Source: an uncultured Bacillota bacterium
Lineage (GTDB): Bacteria; Bacillota; Clostridia; Lachnospirales; CAG-274
Direction of reading: 5' to 3'
NCBI GenBank assembly: GCA_958426775.1
Contig: CATZZP010000001.1
Coordinates: forward strand, 124,001-188,000
DNA: 64,000 nucleotides
The notes beneath the pieces were generated by a model. It was not told the DNA's origin. It did no database searches and saw only the letters and a list, made by a program, of their open reading frames with translations. The first letter of the stretch is position 1. Each line of letters starts with the position of its first letter. Positions 16,879 through 26,242 of the stretch are shown here, piece after piece. A program made the translations under genes and the position numbers.

Positions 16879-18357
16879 TTATTTGTCTGTACAATTAGTA
16901 AAGTAATACTCCATTATCTCTCTTGTGCCGTTAATAGCTTTTGAACCATGTCCTGCGTTTTCGAGAATGTATGCTACGGCTATTTGAGGATTATCCGCAG
17001 GGGCAAAGGCTACAAACCAAGCATGGTCGTCGCCTCCTGCGTTTTCGGCAGTACCTGTTTTGCCTGCAACCTGTATTTTGCCGGAAACACCCAAGGCAGA
17101 TGAAGAGGTGGTATAGGCAGAGCCTGAGGTGGTGTTGTCATTGCCGGGAATATCAAGTGCCGCCTCTCTTGCTGTACCGCTTATTACAACTTCCTTCATA
17201 AGCTCTGTAATCTGCGACGCTTTATCAGCTGACATTATCTCAGTCAGCTTTTCGGGAATGGTGCGGTTTTTGATTGCACCGTTTTGTCCTTGTGAATGGT
17301 CTACAATATAAGGCTTCATCATTATGCCGCCGTTTGCAACGGCAGAGGTCATCATTGCCATATGCAGTGGTGTTACAAGGGTTTTGCCCTGACCTATTGA
17401 GGTTTCCACTATTGCAGACAGGCTGGAGTCAAGCGGTAGCGAAAATGAGCTTTTAGAGTATTCCAAAGGAAAGTCCAAACTTCTGTTAAACATAAAGGTA
17501 TATGCCTCGCTGTTTAGTTTTTCAATGCCGAGCATAGTGCCTATGGTTGAAAAATAGGTATTACAGGATTTGGCAAATGCCTTTGTCATATCCTCATTGC
17601 CGTGAGCTTTTTCATTATAACAGCGTATACGTGTTGAGCTGTCAAAACGCTTTACACCTTCGCAATTCATATTGTAGTTAATGTATTCGGGGTCCTCGCC
17701 TAAAGCGGCTGAGGCAGTAAGTATTTTAAATATTGAGCCGGGGGGATAAAGCCCCTGTGCAGCTCTGTTTAAAAGGGGTGAGTTACTGTCGGGCGAGTTA
17801 AGTCTTTCCCAATCCTCATTAATTGTGTTGGCATCGTAATTGGGATATGTTACCATAGCCAGTATTTTGCCTGAAGCAGGTTCCATAGCAACTACAGCAC
17901 CTCTTGAATTACCCAGCTTTTCAGCTGCAAAACGCTGTAGGTCGGCATCAATTGTAAGCACTACATCGTCACCGCTTATTTCCGTACCTGCAAAGGCATC
18001 CTTAATACGCTGTATAAGCTCGGAGCTGACAGTTTCAAGCATAAAGTTATACTTAGCCTCAACACCTGTCTTACCCTTTGAGGTATAGCCTGTTATATTG
18101 GAAAAAATCGGTGAATCATTATAATATCTGTGGTATACGCCGTTTTCATCTTTCTGTGAGTAAGCCAGTACCTGACCGTTTTTATCCAGAATATCGCCCC
18201 TTTTTATATATTGAGAGGACCTGCTTAAGCGTGGGTTGTAGGAGTTTGTTATAAAGTCCTTGCTGTCCGAAACTGATATTTTGCAAAGATAGCCTATAAG
18301 CAAAACAAAAAGGAAGGTATATATCCAGAAAACTATTTTTATTGTTCTTTTCATCAT
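16879..18357 (-). CDS. Class B penicillin-binding protein (FtsI/PbpA-type)
   Basis: Membrane-anchored D,D-transpeptidase that cross-links peptidoglycan, 492 residues. One N-terminal helix (about 5-26) precedes a short dimerisation part with RGDILD. The catalytic domain carries SxxK at Ser208-Lys211, SCN at 264-266 and KTG at 433-435. A low-complexity Ser/Thr/Gly insertion (about 405-425) sits just before the KTG strand. The start ATG overlaps the stop of the FtsW/RodA gene (ATGATG), so the two are translationally coupled, the usual SEDS-PBP pairing. Confidence 0.93.
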   Translation of the reverse strand: MMKRTIKIVFWIYTFLFVLLIGYLCKISVSDSKDFITNSYNPRLSRSSQYIKRGDILDKNGQVLAYSQKDENGVYHRYYNDSPIFSNITGYTSKGKTGVEAKYNFMLETVSSELIQRIKDAFAGTEISGDDVVLTIDADLQRFAAEKLGNSRGAVVAMEPASGKILAMVTYPNYDANTINEDWERLNSPDSNSPLLNRAAQGLYPPGSIFKILTASAALGEDPEYINYNMNCEGVKRFDSSTRIRCYNEKAHGNEDMTKAFAKSCNTYFSTIGTMLGIEKLNSEAYTFMFNRSLDFPLEYSKSSFSLPLDSSLSAIVETSIGQGKTLVTPLHMAMMTSAVANGGIMMKPYIVDHSQGQNGAIKNRTIPEKLTEIMSADKASQITELMKEVVISGTAREAALDIPGNDNTTSGSAYTTSSSALGVSGKIQVAGKTGTAENAGGDDHAWFVAFAPADNPQIAVAYILENAGHGSKAINGTREIMEYYFTNCTDK

Positions 18358-19751
18358 ATTGAACGCCCCCTTCTTCTCCTACGGCGAGAAGGCTCTGCCG
18401 TAGGCTTTGGAGTATATTCCCCGGGGGCTTTATCCTCCCTGTAAATAGTGTTACGCATATATACCCATTGTATAATAGATATAATTACAAAGCTTATTAC
18501 AACTGAAGTACCGCCATAGCTTACAAAAGGCAGGGTTACACCCGTAAGAGGCACAAACTTAATATCTCCGCCTATAATAAGGAAGGTTTGAAAGGTTAAA
18601 AGCGAGGTAAGACCTGCACTTAAAAGGGTAAGGTAGCGACTGCGGCTGTAAAGTGCCGCACGTACACCCTCAAGAAATATCATTAAAAATACCAGTATAA
18701 GCCCTACTGCAAAGAGAGTACCAAACTCTTCACAAATAGCGGAAAAGATAAAGTCACGCTCAACTACGGGTATATAGGTTGCATAGCCTCTTGTAAAGCC
18801 ACTGCCTAAAAGTCCGTAAGAGCCTATGGCAAAAAGGGATTGTGCAATCTGGTAGCCCCCTCCCTCAATATCCGCCCAAGGATTAAGCCATGCTTCTACC
18901 CTTGTTTGTACATGAGGGAAAAGAGTATAGCCTAAAAGGGCGGCAACTACGCCTAAAGCCAGACCGCAGATAAATAAAAAGCCGTTAGAGGTGGCAATAT
19001 ACAGTACAACCAGAAAGGTCATAGAAAATATAAGGGCAGAGCCCAGGTCCTTTTGCCCTACAAGGCAGAGTATAATTATACCGCTGACTACAGCGGGAGC
19101 AATTAAATCCCTTAAATCAGGCTTTTGTGCAAGAGCCGAAGCAAGGAAAAAAACAAATAAAAGCTTTACAACTTCTGAGGGCTGAAAGGAAATGGGACCT
19201 ATCTTAATCCAGTTAGTAGAGCCATACAGGTTTGTACCGAAAATAAGGGTTGTCAGAAGCATTGCAATTGCAGCTATTGCATAAAGACTTTTAAAGCTGT
19301 CAAGCCTTGGCATAAAGCTGAGTACAGGCGGCAAAATCAAAAGCATTACATAACCGATAATGCACCATATAAATTGCTTTGTTGCCAGCTCACTGTCAAG
19401 CCTTAAAAGCATTACAATACCTATATCCGCTAAAAAGAAAATACCGTTATACAGGGTTAAGCTGCTGTTTTTGTACAGCTTGCCCAAAACAAGGTTGCCT
19501 AAGAGAACATAGGCAAGTGAGCCGATACCTATAAGTAAGGTAGAGCCGGGATTTTCTTTATCCGTGAAAAAAAGTATAACAAAGGCGGTAATGTGAAAAA
19601 GGACAATCATTACCCTTTGCATGGTTATAAAAAATAATCGGTTCAGGTTTGCACCCTCCTTAGAAAGGTTAATGCAAAAGCCACTGAACAAAAACAGCAT
19701 CATATATATAAGGAAAAGATATTTTGATAGCAGTATAAAAATTTCAATCAT
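18354..19751 (-). CDS. FtsW/RodA/SpoVE family glycan polymerase
   Basis: SEDS-family peptidoglycan glycosyltransferase, 465 residues with about 10-12 membrane helices. The family signature region GSTNWIKIGPISFQPSEVVKL is present, as are AEFGTLFAVG-like (CEEFGTLFAVG) and the LPFVSYGGTS loop near the C-terminus. It ends in a cytoplasmic Arg-rich tail. It overlaps the cognate class B PBP gene by four bases, implying a one-to-one complex. Whether it acts in elongation, division or sporulation cannot be decided here. Confidence 0.93.
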   Translation of the reverse strand: MIEIFILLSKYLFLIYMMLFLFSGFCINLSKEGANLNRLFFITMQRVMIVLFHITAFVILFFTDKENPGSTLLIGIGSLAYVLLGNLVLGKLYKNSSLTLYNGIFFLADIGIVMLLRLDSELATKQFIWCIIGYVMLLILPPVLSFMPRLDSFKSLYAIAAIAMLLTTLIFGTNLYGSTNWIKIGPISFQPSEVVKLLFVFFLASALAQKPDLRDLIAPAVVSGIIILCLVGQKDLGSALIFSMTFLVVLYIATSNGFLFICGLALGVVAALLGYTLFPHVQTRVEAWLNPWADIEGGGYQIAQSLFAIGSYGLLGSGFTRGYATYIPVVERDFIFSAICEEFGTLFAVGLILVFLMIFLEGVRAALYSRSRYLTLLSAGLTSLLTFQTFLIIGGDIKFVPLTGVTLPFVSYGGTSVVISFVIISIIQWVYMRNTIYREDKAPGEYTPKPTAEPSRRRRRRGRSI

Positions 19752-19759
19752 ATAATCAC

Positions 19760-22087
19760 CTATAATACTCCTCTGAAAAAATGACCGCCTGTTACATTCT
19801 GACGTTTATCAGCCCTTTTAGTACCTGCTAAAAGGGACTTGTAAAGATTAATTGTTTCTATTATATCATGTGTCTTTTCTGTTGTAAAAATAAGTCTTAC
19901 GCATTCACAGCCTAATGGGGAAATATCCTCCCATTTATCTCCTACATATATAGGTGCACTGTTAAGTATAAGGGCAGTACAGCTGTTACAATCTGTTATA
20001 ACAGGGAAGTTTGCACCCGTTCTGTCCCTGAGTACACAGTCAGGATGGGTGTTTCTGAGTTTGCAATATTTTGTTGTATCCTTGTTTGCAAGATGAACGC
20101 CTACGGGACATTGCTGGGTTGTCATAAGGGGCAGTCTGCCGTAGACCACAATTTCTGTTCCCTTACCGCAAAGGGATTTCAGCTCCTTTAAATTAAGCTC
20201 GGGAGAAAGGCATACACGGCTGAAGCTATTACTTAAAAGGGCAACAGAAGCACTGTTAAAGGTGTTTAAGGTGTAGTCTGCAATAAGCTCCTTTTTAGTA
20301 TGGATTTCAGAAATGTTTTTTATTAAATATCCGTCTAAAGGTGTGTTCTCAAGTCTGCTTATATATTCTGCCGTCTTGGAGTTATCCTTTTCGATAACAG
20401 GCATTGCAAAATATATTTTAGAGCTTTTGCCGTGTGCCTTTGCAATAATATTATCTGCATTTTTGAAGCTGTACTCATCTAAGGGATAATAAATATCAAT
20501 GTCATTAATATTAAGTACGGCATTAAGCTGTTCGGGTGTGTATACCTGCACGCTAAGTCTTGTATATTCGGCTTTATTTGCTGAGGAAGGTGTGTAATCT
20601 GTCTGAACCTCTGCCCTTGAATAATACGCCTCTACAGCCTTTTCCAAAAACTGACAACATCTTCGCTTTAAATCCTTTAATGCTGATAAGGGTACGTAAA
20701 GCTCCTCACATTTTCCCTTTGTAAATTCAAGGATAAAGGGAGTGTTACCTGTTTTGGACAGCTGTAGGGTTAAGTCCTCATAGGTCATTTTACTGTTTTG
20801 AGGCTTTTCAGGTACAGCTCCCTCACAGTTAATTGTAATACCCTCTGCCGTAGTAAGGGTAAGGGAAAGAGGCAAGCCTGTCTGTGCTTTAAGCTCTGCC
20901 TTTACCTTGCGTCGCCTTGTATAGTCCTTATAGGTGTTTTTCAGGCTGTCGTTCAGAGCTTTATCAAAGGACCTGTATACCTTGTCGCCCTTTTCAACTT
21001 TACCGTTTATATTAAGGGTAATGCTTTCCCCTGCTTTAGCCTGCTTTGAAATGTTTGTGCCTGTATGTTCGCCTTTTGTCCATATTTCAATACCGTCACC
21101 GCAGTTTACGTTTTCGGTCAGCTTAATTGTACAGCTTTTACCCTTTACAGCAATTACCTTACCTATATAGATGCCTGTGCTTTTAGGTGATGAGCTTAGC
21201 ATAGCCTTACCCGAATGAGAGTAGTAATAGCCTGTTGAAAGCTCCCCGCCTCGGTTGAAAATCTGGGTAACAGCCTTTATATCATCCTTTGCAACCCTTG
21301 CAGGATTATCTGCATACTTACGATACATAGAGGTGACAAGAGCAACATACTCGGGAGATTTCATACGTCCCTCTATTTTCCAAGAGGTTATGCCTGCATC
21401 TATAAGCTCACCTGTATGGTTTAACATACAATTATCCTTTGGAGAAAGAAGATAGCCCCTTGCTTGCGTTACTCCGTCTTTTAGGAGCCTGTATTCCATA
21501 CGACAGGTCTGGGCACAGCTGCCTCTGTTGCCGCTGCGACCCCCTAACATACTGCTCATAAGACAACGACCCGAATAAGATACGCATAATGCACCGTGTA
21601 CAAAGCACTCGGTTTCGCAAGGAAGGTTAGAGGTGATATGCTTAATTTCCTCCAAGGTCAGCTCTCTGCTTAACACAACACGCTCAAAACCCAAGCTGTT
21701 TAAGGCTTGGGCTTGAGATAGACTATGGGCTGTAAGCTGTGTACTTGCGTGAAGTGAAATATTGGGAAAATATTTTTTTGCAAGGCTGAAAAAGCCTAAA
21801 TCCTGTACAATAAAGGCATCTGCACCGTATGAGTACATTCTTGAAGCAAATTCAAGAACCTCCTTTAATTCATTATCCTTATAAAGAGTGTTAAGGGTAA
21901 TATGCACTTTAACTCCTCTTAAATGACATTGGCGGATAATTTCTTTTATTTCTTCATCGGAGGGGCTTTGAGCAAAGCGACGGGCATTAAATGCCCGACC
22001 TCCCATATATATAGCGTTACAACCGCTGTTTACGGCGGCTATAGCACTGTTAAGAGAGCCTGCCGGAGATAAAATTTCACTTATCAT
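19760..22087 (-). CDS. U32 family peptidase-like protein with DUF3656-type C-terminus
   Basis: A 775-residue protein of the U32 family. The N-terminal TIM-barrel-like region has ILSPAGSLNSAIAAVNSGCNAIYMG and the signature ECFVHGALCVSYSGRCLMSSMLGGRSGNRGSC-type cysteine cluster (around 160-200), with further cysteines near the C-terminus. Despite the name, characterised relatives such as RlhA and TrhP act in RNA hydroxylation with an iron-sulfur site, so an RNA-modification role is likelier than proteolysis. It lies between zapA and ftsW in one minus-strand operon, an arrangement often seen in Clostridia. Confidence 0.88.
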   Translation of the reverse strand: MISEILSPAGSLNSAIAAVNSGCNAIYMGGRAFNARRFAQSPSDEEIKEIIRQCHLRGVKVHITLNTLYKDNELKEVLEFASRMYSYGADAFIVQDLGFFSLAKKYFPNISLHASTQLTAHSLSQAQALNSLGFERVVLSRELTLEEIKHITSNLPCETECFVHGALCVSYSGRCLMSSMLGGRSGNRGSCAQTCRMEYRLLKDGVTQARGYLLSPKDNCMLNHTGELIDAGITSWKIEGRMKSPEYVALVTSMYRKYADNPARVAKDDIKAVTQIFNRGGELSTGYYYSHSGKAMLSSSPKSTGIYIGKVIAVKGKSCTIKLTENVNCGDGIEIWTKGEHTGTNISKQAKAGESITLNINGKVEKGDKVYRSFDKALNDSLKNTYKDYTRRRKVKAELKAQTGLPLSLTLTTAEGITINCEGAVPEKPQNSKMTYEDLTLQLSKTGNTPFILEFTKGKCEELYVPLSALKDLKRRCCQFLEKAVEAYYSRAEVQTDYTPSSANKAEYTRLSVQVYTPEQLNAVLNINDIDIYYPLDEYSFKNADNIIAKAHGKSSKIYFAMPVIEKDNSKTAEYISRLENTPLDGYLIKNISEIHTKKELIADYTLNTFNSASVALLSNSFSRVCLSPELNLKELKSLCGKGTEIVVYGRLPLMTTQQCPVGVHLANKDTTKYCKLRNTHPDCVLRDRTGANFPVITDCNSCTALILNSAPIYVGDKWEDISPLGCECVRLIFTTEKTHDIIETINLYKSLLAGTKRADKRQNVTGGHFFRGVL

Positions 22088-22098
22088 AAAATCACCTT

Positions 22099-23154
22099 TT
22101 ATTTTAAGCTGTCAATAAAGAGCTTAAGCTCTTCTTTAGCCTGATTAAGCTCTTGCAAAAGCTGTTCGTTATCACCGTAAAGTCGGCGGTTTTCAGCCTT
22201 AACGGCGTTAAGGGCATTCTGCAGGTCTGACATTTCGCCTTGGGGAATGCTGTCCTGCAAGGCTCTGTAATTCTCATTTAATCTTATAAGCTTATTGTTA
22301 AGCTCTTCTTTTTCACCTTTAAGCTGTTCAATGGTGTTATTAAGCTCTTCAATATTGTCGTTAAGTGCATCCTTATCGTTGTGTGAGCTTTTTTCTACTG
22401 CCAGAAGCTGACTTGTAAGAGAGGATATTTTGCTGTTTGCCTCCTTAAGCTTTACAGCTAAATCATCTCTTTCCTTATTAACTGCGTTAAGCTTTTGGTT
22501 ACGCTCTGCCGATTTCTGATTAAGCTCGTTTAAAGCATTATTCTTTTCTGAGAGCTTAACAGAAAGGGCATTAAGCTCCTGATTTTTAGCTGATATTTTT
22601 TTGTTAAGCTCACCTATTTCAATAGCTGTATCAGATGCCTTTGCATTAAGACCGGTTACTTCACCGTTAGCAGCGGCAAGCTTGTTGCGAAGCCTTAATA
22701 TTTCGTCATCACGCTCTTTAATAGCTGTTTTAAATTTTTCAAACTGTATGCTACCGTTTTGCATAGCCGCTTTATATTTCATAATTTCGGCATCCTTATC
22801 GGTAATTGTTTTGTTAAGGTCCTCAATCTGACGGGTTTTTTCCACAAGCTGATTGCTTAAATCGGAAAGGTCGGAAAGAGCTATATCAGAAGCAGATGGC
22901 TTGCCGTCTTTGCTTTCCGATTTGCTTTTGTTACGCTCCTTAAACAAATCATCTGCAATGTTAAGTGCAAGTAAAATAGGATAGTTTTCTTTATATTCAA
23001 TAACCGTAGAGTTATGCTTGCTGATTTCTACGAGCTTTTTGTTAATATAATGAGCAACTGATTGTATGTATTCTTCAGAATCGGTACCGGCTAACTTATA
23101 CACCTTACCGGCTATTACAACTTCAACCTGTTTTTTTTCGTTAGATGGCTGCAT
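22099..23154 (-). CDS. zapA: ZapA-like division protein with long coiled-coil extension
   Basis: A 351-residue protein whose first 90 residues match ZapA, the FtsZ-ring bundling factor (VEVVIAGKVYKLAGTDSEEYIQSVAHYIN, then ILLALNIADDLF). Normal ZapA is about 85-110 residues; here some 250 residues of heptad-rich coiled coil (repeated LNxKxSEKNxEL units) follow. The preferred ATG (23154) lies seven bases after GGAGG; an in-frame ATG 33 bases upstream has no RBS. First gene of the operon with the U32, FtsW/RodA and PBP genes. Confidence 0.87.
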   Translation of the reverse strand: MQPSNEKKQVEVVIAGKVYKLAGTDSEEYIQSVAHYINKKLVEISKHNSTVIEYKENYPILLALNIADDLFKERNKSKSESKDGKPSASDIALSDLSDLSNQLVEKTRQIEDLNKTITDKDAEIMKYKAAMQNGSIQFEKFKTAIKERDDEILRLRNKLAAANGEVTGLNAKASDTAIEIGELNKKISAKNQELNALSVKLSEKNNALNELNQKSAERNQKLNAVNKERDDLAVKLKEANSKISSLTSQLLAVEKSSHNDKDALNDNIEELNNTIEQLKGEKEELNNKLIRLNENYRALQDSIPQGEMSDLQNALNAVKAENRRLYGDNEQLLQELNQAKEELKLFIDSLK

Positions 23155-23417
23155 ACTTTTGCCTCCTTGTGTAAAAAAATATTTCAAAGCATTATTTAAT
23201 CTATTATAACATAAAAGAATTTATATTAACAGTTTTTTATTAAATTTAAGACAAAAAAATTTGGGTTTTGTGTAGGTTTCAAAAAAAAGTCAAAAAAAAT
23301 TATAAAAATTTAATATTTTCTCTTTCATTTTTCGTGATTTTGTTATAAAATAATAATAGGTTAATTTGATTTAAAAATAATTTATTATGTAAAATTAATA
23401 AACAAGGAGTGAGGTTA
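23155..23417. other. AT-rich divergent control region
   Basis: This 263-base gap separates divergent zapA and the PucR-like regulator gene. A minus-strand TATAAT (23208-23203) is a possible -10 for zapA, without a convincing -35. Nothing else definite is visible. Confidence 0.4.
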
Positions 23418-24509
23418 ATGATTTCCAACCAGATTTTACAAAGTACTATAGACGGACTTAAAAATATCACAAGACGTGAATTAAGTGTTTGTGAGAGAGA
23501 GGGTAAAATTGTAGCTACTACCGAGGAGGAAATGGCTAATACTACCATTGAGAATATTAATATTTTTGTTGTCAGTCCTGCTGAAAACCAGCTTGTGCAA
23601 GGCTATCAGTATTTCAAGGTGTTTGATAATAATACTACAGAGTATATAGTGCTTATTAAAGGCGAGGATGAGGAAACCTACCGTATAGGTAAGATTACCG
23701 CTTTCCAGATACAAAATCTGCTTGTAGCCTATAAGGAGCGTTACGACAGAGATAACTTTATCAAAAATCTTCTCCTTGACAACCTGCTTTTGGTGGATAT
23801 TTACTCACGTGCTAAAAAGCTCCATATTGAAAATAATGTAAGACGTATTGTTTACCTTATTGAAACTGAAATTGACAAGGACCTTAATGTAGTTGAGATT
23901 GTAAGAAGCATATTCCCTACAAAGCAGAAGGACTTTGTGACTGCTGTTGATGAAAAGAGCATTATTCTTGTTAAAGAGATTAAGGAAAAGGACGGCAGAG
24001 AAGAAATTGAAAATGTGGCTAAAACCATTTACGATACTCTTACTGCTGAGGCTATGAATAATGTCTATATTGCAATAGGTACCTCTGTTATGGATTTAAA
24101 GAATGTATCTGCGTCCTACAAGGAGGCTAAGATGGCTCTTGAGGTAGGTAAAATCTTTGAGGAAAATAAAAGCATAGTTAATTATGAACAGCTTGGTATC
24201 GGCAGACTTATCTATCAGTTACCTACACCTCTTTGCAAGATGTTTATAAATGAAGTTCTTCATGGTGTATCTATGGACCAGTTTGATGAAGAAACCCTTG
24301 TTACCGTTAATAAGTTCTTTGAAAACAACCTGAATGTGTCAGAAACATCACGTCAGCTCTACATACACAGGAATACTCTTGTTTACAGGCTTGACAAACT
24401 TCAGAAGATGACAGGGCTTGACCTTAGGAATTTTGATGATGCTATTATTTTTAAAATTATGCTTATGGTAAGTAAGTATATGGCACACAAGGACAGATAT
24501 ATGTATTAA
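23418..24509 (+). CDS. PucR/CdaR-type transcriptional regulator
   Basis: A 363-residue protein ending in the PucR-type helix-turn-helix (HTH_30): FFENNLNVSETSRQLYIHRN followed by TLVYRLDKLQKMTGLDLR. The middle part (about 130-270) fits the GGDEF-derived domain of CdaR/PucR regulators; the N-terminal part is a likely sensor. The start is ATG 23418, eight bases after AGGAG; a GTG nine bases earlier overlaps that RBS. It lies between zapA and mraZ but has its own terminator, so it is a separate unit. The ligand is unknown. Confidence 0.82.
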   Translation: MISNQILQSTIDGLKNITRRELSVCEREGKIVATTEEEMANTTIENINIFVVSPAENQLVQGYQYFKVFDNNTTEYIVLIKGEDEETYRIGKITAFQIQNLLVAYKERYDRDNFIKNLLLDNLLLVDIYSRAKKLHIENNVRRIVYLIETEIDKDLNVVEIVRSIFPTKQKDFVTAVDEKSIILVKEIKEKDGREEIENVAKTIYDTLTAEAMNNVYIAIGTSVMDLKNVSASYKEAKMALEVGKIFEENKSIVNYEQLGIGRLIYQLPTPLCKMFINEVLHGVSMDQFDEETLVTVNKFFENNLNVSETSRQLYIHRNTLVYRLDKLQKMTGLDLRNFDDAIIFKIMLMVSKYMAHKDRYMY

Positions 24510-24524
24510 TAAAAACAATTTTTA

Positions 24525-24563
24525 AAGGCTGTAAGGCATTTTGCTTTACAGCCTTATTTTTTT
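24525..24563 (+). terminator. Intrinsic terminator after the PucR-like gene
   Basis: AAGGCTGTAA pairs with TTACAGCCTT, with an extra GC/GC pair inside, followed by a seven-base T run. Confidence 0.85.
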
Positions 24564-24640
24564 GCTTTCTTGTTGCTTTAAAACAATAAAGCGGCAATAA
24601 AAAAGGGCTAATTTTGTTAAAAATTTTTTTCTTAAAGCCC

Positions 24641-24669
24641 TTGTAATTTCAAAAAAAATGCTGTATTAT
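24641..24669 (+). promoter_or_regulatory. Promoter of the mraZ division cluster
   Basis: TTGTAA (24641-24646), 17 bases, TATTAT (24664-24669). The predicted start falls inside or next to the repeat operator at 24678-24712. Confidence 0.65.
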
Positions 24670-24677
24670 ATGTCTAT

Positions 24678-24712
24678 AGTGGTTGGAAAGGGTAAAAAGT
24701 GGAGCAAAAGGG
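24678..24712 (+). promoter_or_regulatory. Probable MraZ operator: four repeats with 10-bp period
   Basis: AGTGG (24678), AAGGG (24688), AGTGG (24698) and AAGGG (24708) each occupy five bases and are separated by exactly five bases. MraZ is known to bind G-rich direct repeats of about this spacing upstream of its own gene as a ring-shaped oligomer. The position directly downstream of the -10 box fits autorepression of the division cluster. Confidence 0.75.
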
Positions 24713-24740
24713 TAATAAAAACCCATAAGGCGGTGAGGAT

Positions 24741-25184
24741 ATGTTCACAAGTGAATACACACATAGTATAGACGCAAAGGGGCGTATCGTTCTGCCTGCC
24801 AAATTTCGTGAGGAGCTTGGCAGCAGCTTTTATATTACCAAGGGTAATATAACTGATAAAAATTACCGCATACTCTGTGTTTATCCCGAAGAAAGCTGGG
24901 TTGAGCTTGCTAAGAAGCTTGCGGCAATTCCCGGGTCGGACAGGCTGGCTACTAAATACGCAAGAAGCATTTTGTCAGGTGCTATTCAGTGCGAGCCTGA
25001 TAAAAACGGACGTATCCTTATACCTGAAAATTTACGCATCTATGCTGAGCTTGATAAAGAGGTAACCTCAATAGGTCAGTACAGTCACATTGAAATTTGG
25101 GACAAGGTTAAATGGTCAACCTATAACGATGATGAGTTTAACGAGGACGAGCTTATAACAAACCTTGCACAATACGGCTTGTAA
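24741..25184 (+). CDS. mraZ: Transcriptional regulator MraZ
   Basis: A 147-residue DNA-binding regulator of the division and cell-wall cluster. It has two SpoVT/AbrB-like repeats, each with the family signature: DAKGRIVLPAKFREEL near residue 12 and DKNGRILIPENLR near residue 92. It is the first gene of the cluster, as in most bacteria, and the 10-bp-period repeat upstream is its expected autoregulatory site. RBS GTGAGG precedes ATG. Confidence 0.96.
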   Translation: MFTSEYTHSIDAKGRIVLPAKFREELGSSFYITKGNITDKNYRILCVYPEESWVELAKKLAAIPGSDRLATKYARSILSGAIQCEPDKNGRILIPENLRIYAELDKEVTSIGQYSHIEIWDKVKWSTYNDDEFNEDELITNLAQYGL

Positions 25185-25227
25185 ACCGCTTAACTAAGAG
25201 AAAAGGCAAAGGATAAGGGAAAGAAAA

Positions 25228-26169
25228 ATGGATTTTGAGCATATACCCGTACTGCTGAATGAATGTATAGAGGGGCTTAACATAAAGCCCGACGGAATTT
25301 ATGTTGACTGTACCTTAGGCGGTGCAGGTCACTCAAGTCGGATTGTATCAAGGCTGTCTGATAAGGGATTGCTTATCGGTATTGACCAGGATACAGATGC
25401 CTTGGCGGCAGCTAAGGAAAGGCTTAAGGCATACTCTAATGTGGTATATATTCATAGCAATTTTTCTGCTATTGAAAGCATTGCGAAGGATTTATCCCTT
25501 TACGCAAGCGGTGTAGACGGATTTTTGTTAGATATTGGTGTATCCTCTTATCAGCTCGATGAGGCAGACAGAGGCTTTTCCTACAATTATGATGCTCCTC
25601 TTGATATGAGGATGAACAGGGAAAATCCACTGTCTGCACATAGAGTGGTAAACACCTATTCTGCTGATGAGCTTACAAGGGTTATCAGGGATTACGGTGA
25701 AGAAAGATGGGCAAAACGAATAGCTGACTTTATTATAAATGAAAGAAAAATTAAACCTATCGATACAACCTTTGAGCTTGTCAGCGTTATAAAAAAAGCT
25801 GTACCAAAGGGAGCAAGAGCTGACGGACCTCATCCTGCAAAGCGTACTTTTCAGGCTATAAGAATTGAGGTAAACGGTGAGCTTGAGATACTTGAAAGGT
25901 CCTTAAAGAGTATGGTGGAGCTTTTAAAGCCGGGGGGAAGGCTTTGTATAATTACCTTCCATTCCTTAGAGGACAGAATAGTAAAAAATACTTTCAGAGA
26001 GCTTGAAAATCCATGCACCTGTCCAAGAGATTTTCCGGTATGTGTGTGCGGTAAAAAGCCGTCAGTTAAAATTATTACACGTAAGCCTATTGAGGCAACT
26101 AAAGAAGAATTAGAAAATAACAGACGTTCCCACAGTGCTAAATTGCGTATTGTGGAAAAGATAATATAA
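25228..26169 (+). CDS. rsmH: 16S rRNA (cytosine1402-N4)-methyltransferase RsmH
   Basis: SAM-dependent methyltransferase (formerly MraW), 313 residues, which methylates N4 of C1402 in 16S rRNA. Motifs are HIPVLLNE at the N-terminus, VDCTLGGAGHS for SAM binding, DGFLLDIGVSSYQLD, RGFSYNYDAPLDMRM, and the C-terminal FHSLEDRIVKNTF and NRRSHSAKLRIVEK. Standard second position after mraZ. Confidence 0.97.
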   Translation: MDFEHIPVLLNECIEGLNIKPDGIYVDCTLGGAGHSSRIVSRLSDKGLLIGIDQDTDALAAAKERLKAYSNVVYIHSNFSAIESIAKDLSLYASGVDGFLLDIGVSSYQLDEADRGFSYNYDAPLDMRMNRENPLSAHRVVNTYSADELTRVIRDYGEERWAKRIADFIINERKIKPIDTTFELVSVIKKAVPKGARADGPHPAKRTFQAIRIEVNGELEILERSLKSMVELLKPGGRLCIITFHSLEDRIVKNTFRELENPCTCPRDFPVCVCGKKPSVKIITRKPIEATKEELENNRRSHSAKLRIVEKII

Positions 26170-26172
26170 ATC

Positions 26173-26210
26173 CGTTACAGACCGTATTCATAACTTTTGG
26201 TGTTGTAACG
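26173..26210 (+). other. Inverted repeat between rsmH and ftsL
   Basis: CGTTACA (26173-26179) pairs with TGTAACG (26204-26210) across a 24-base loop; ACC/GGT can add inner pairs. No T run follows, so it is not a clear terminator. Function unknown. Confidence 0.35.
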
Positions 26211-26242
26211 TAACGGGTGTTTGTAAGGGAGTGAAACGGTCT

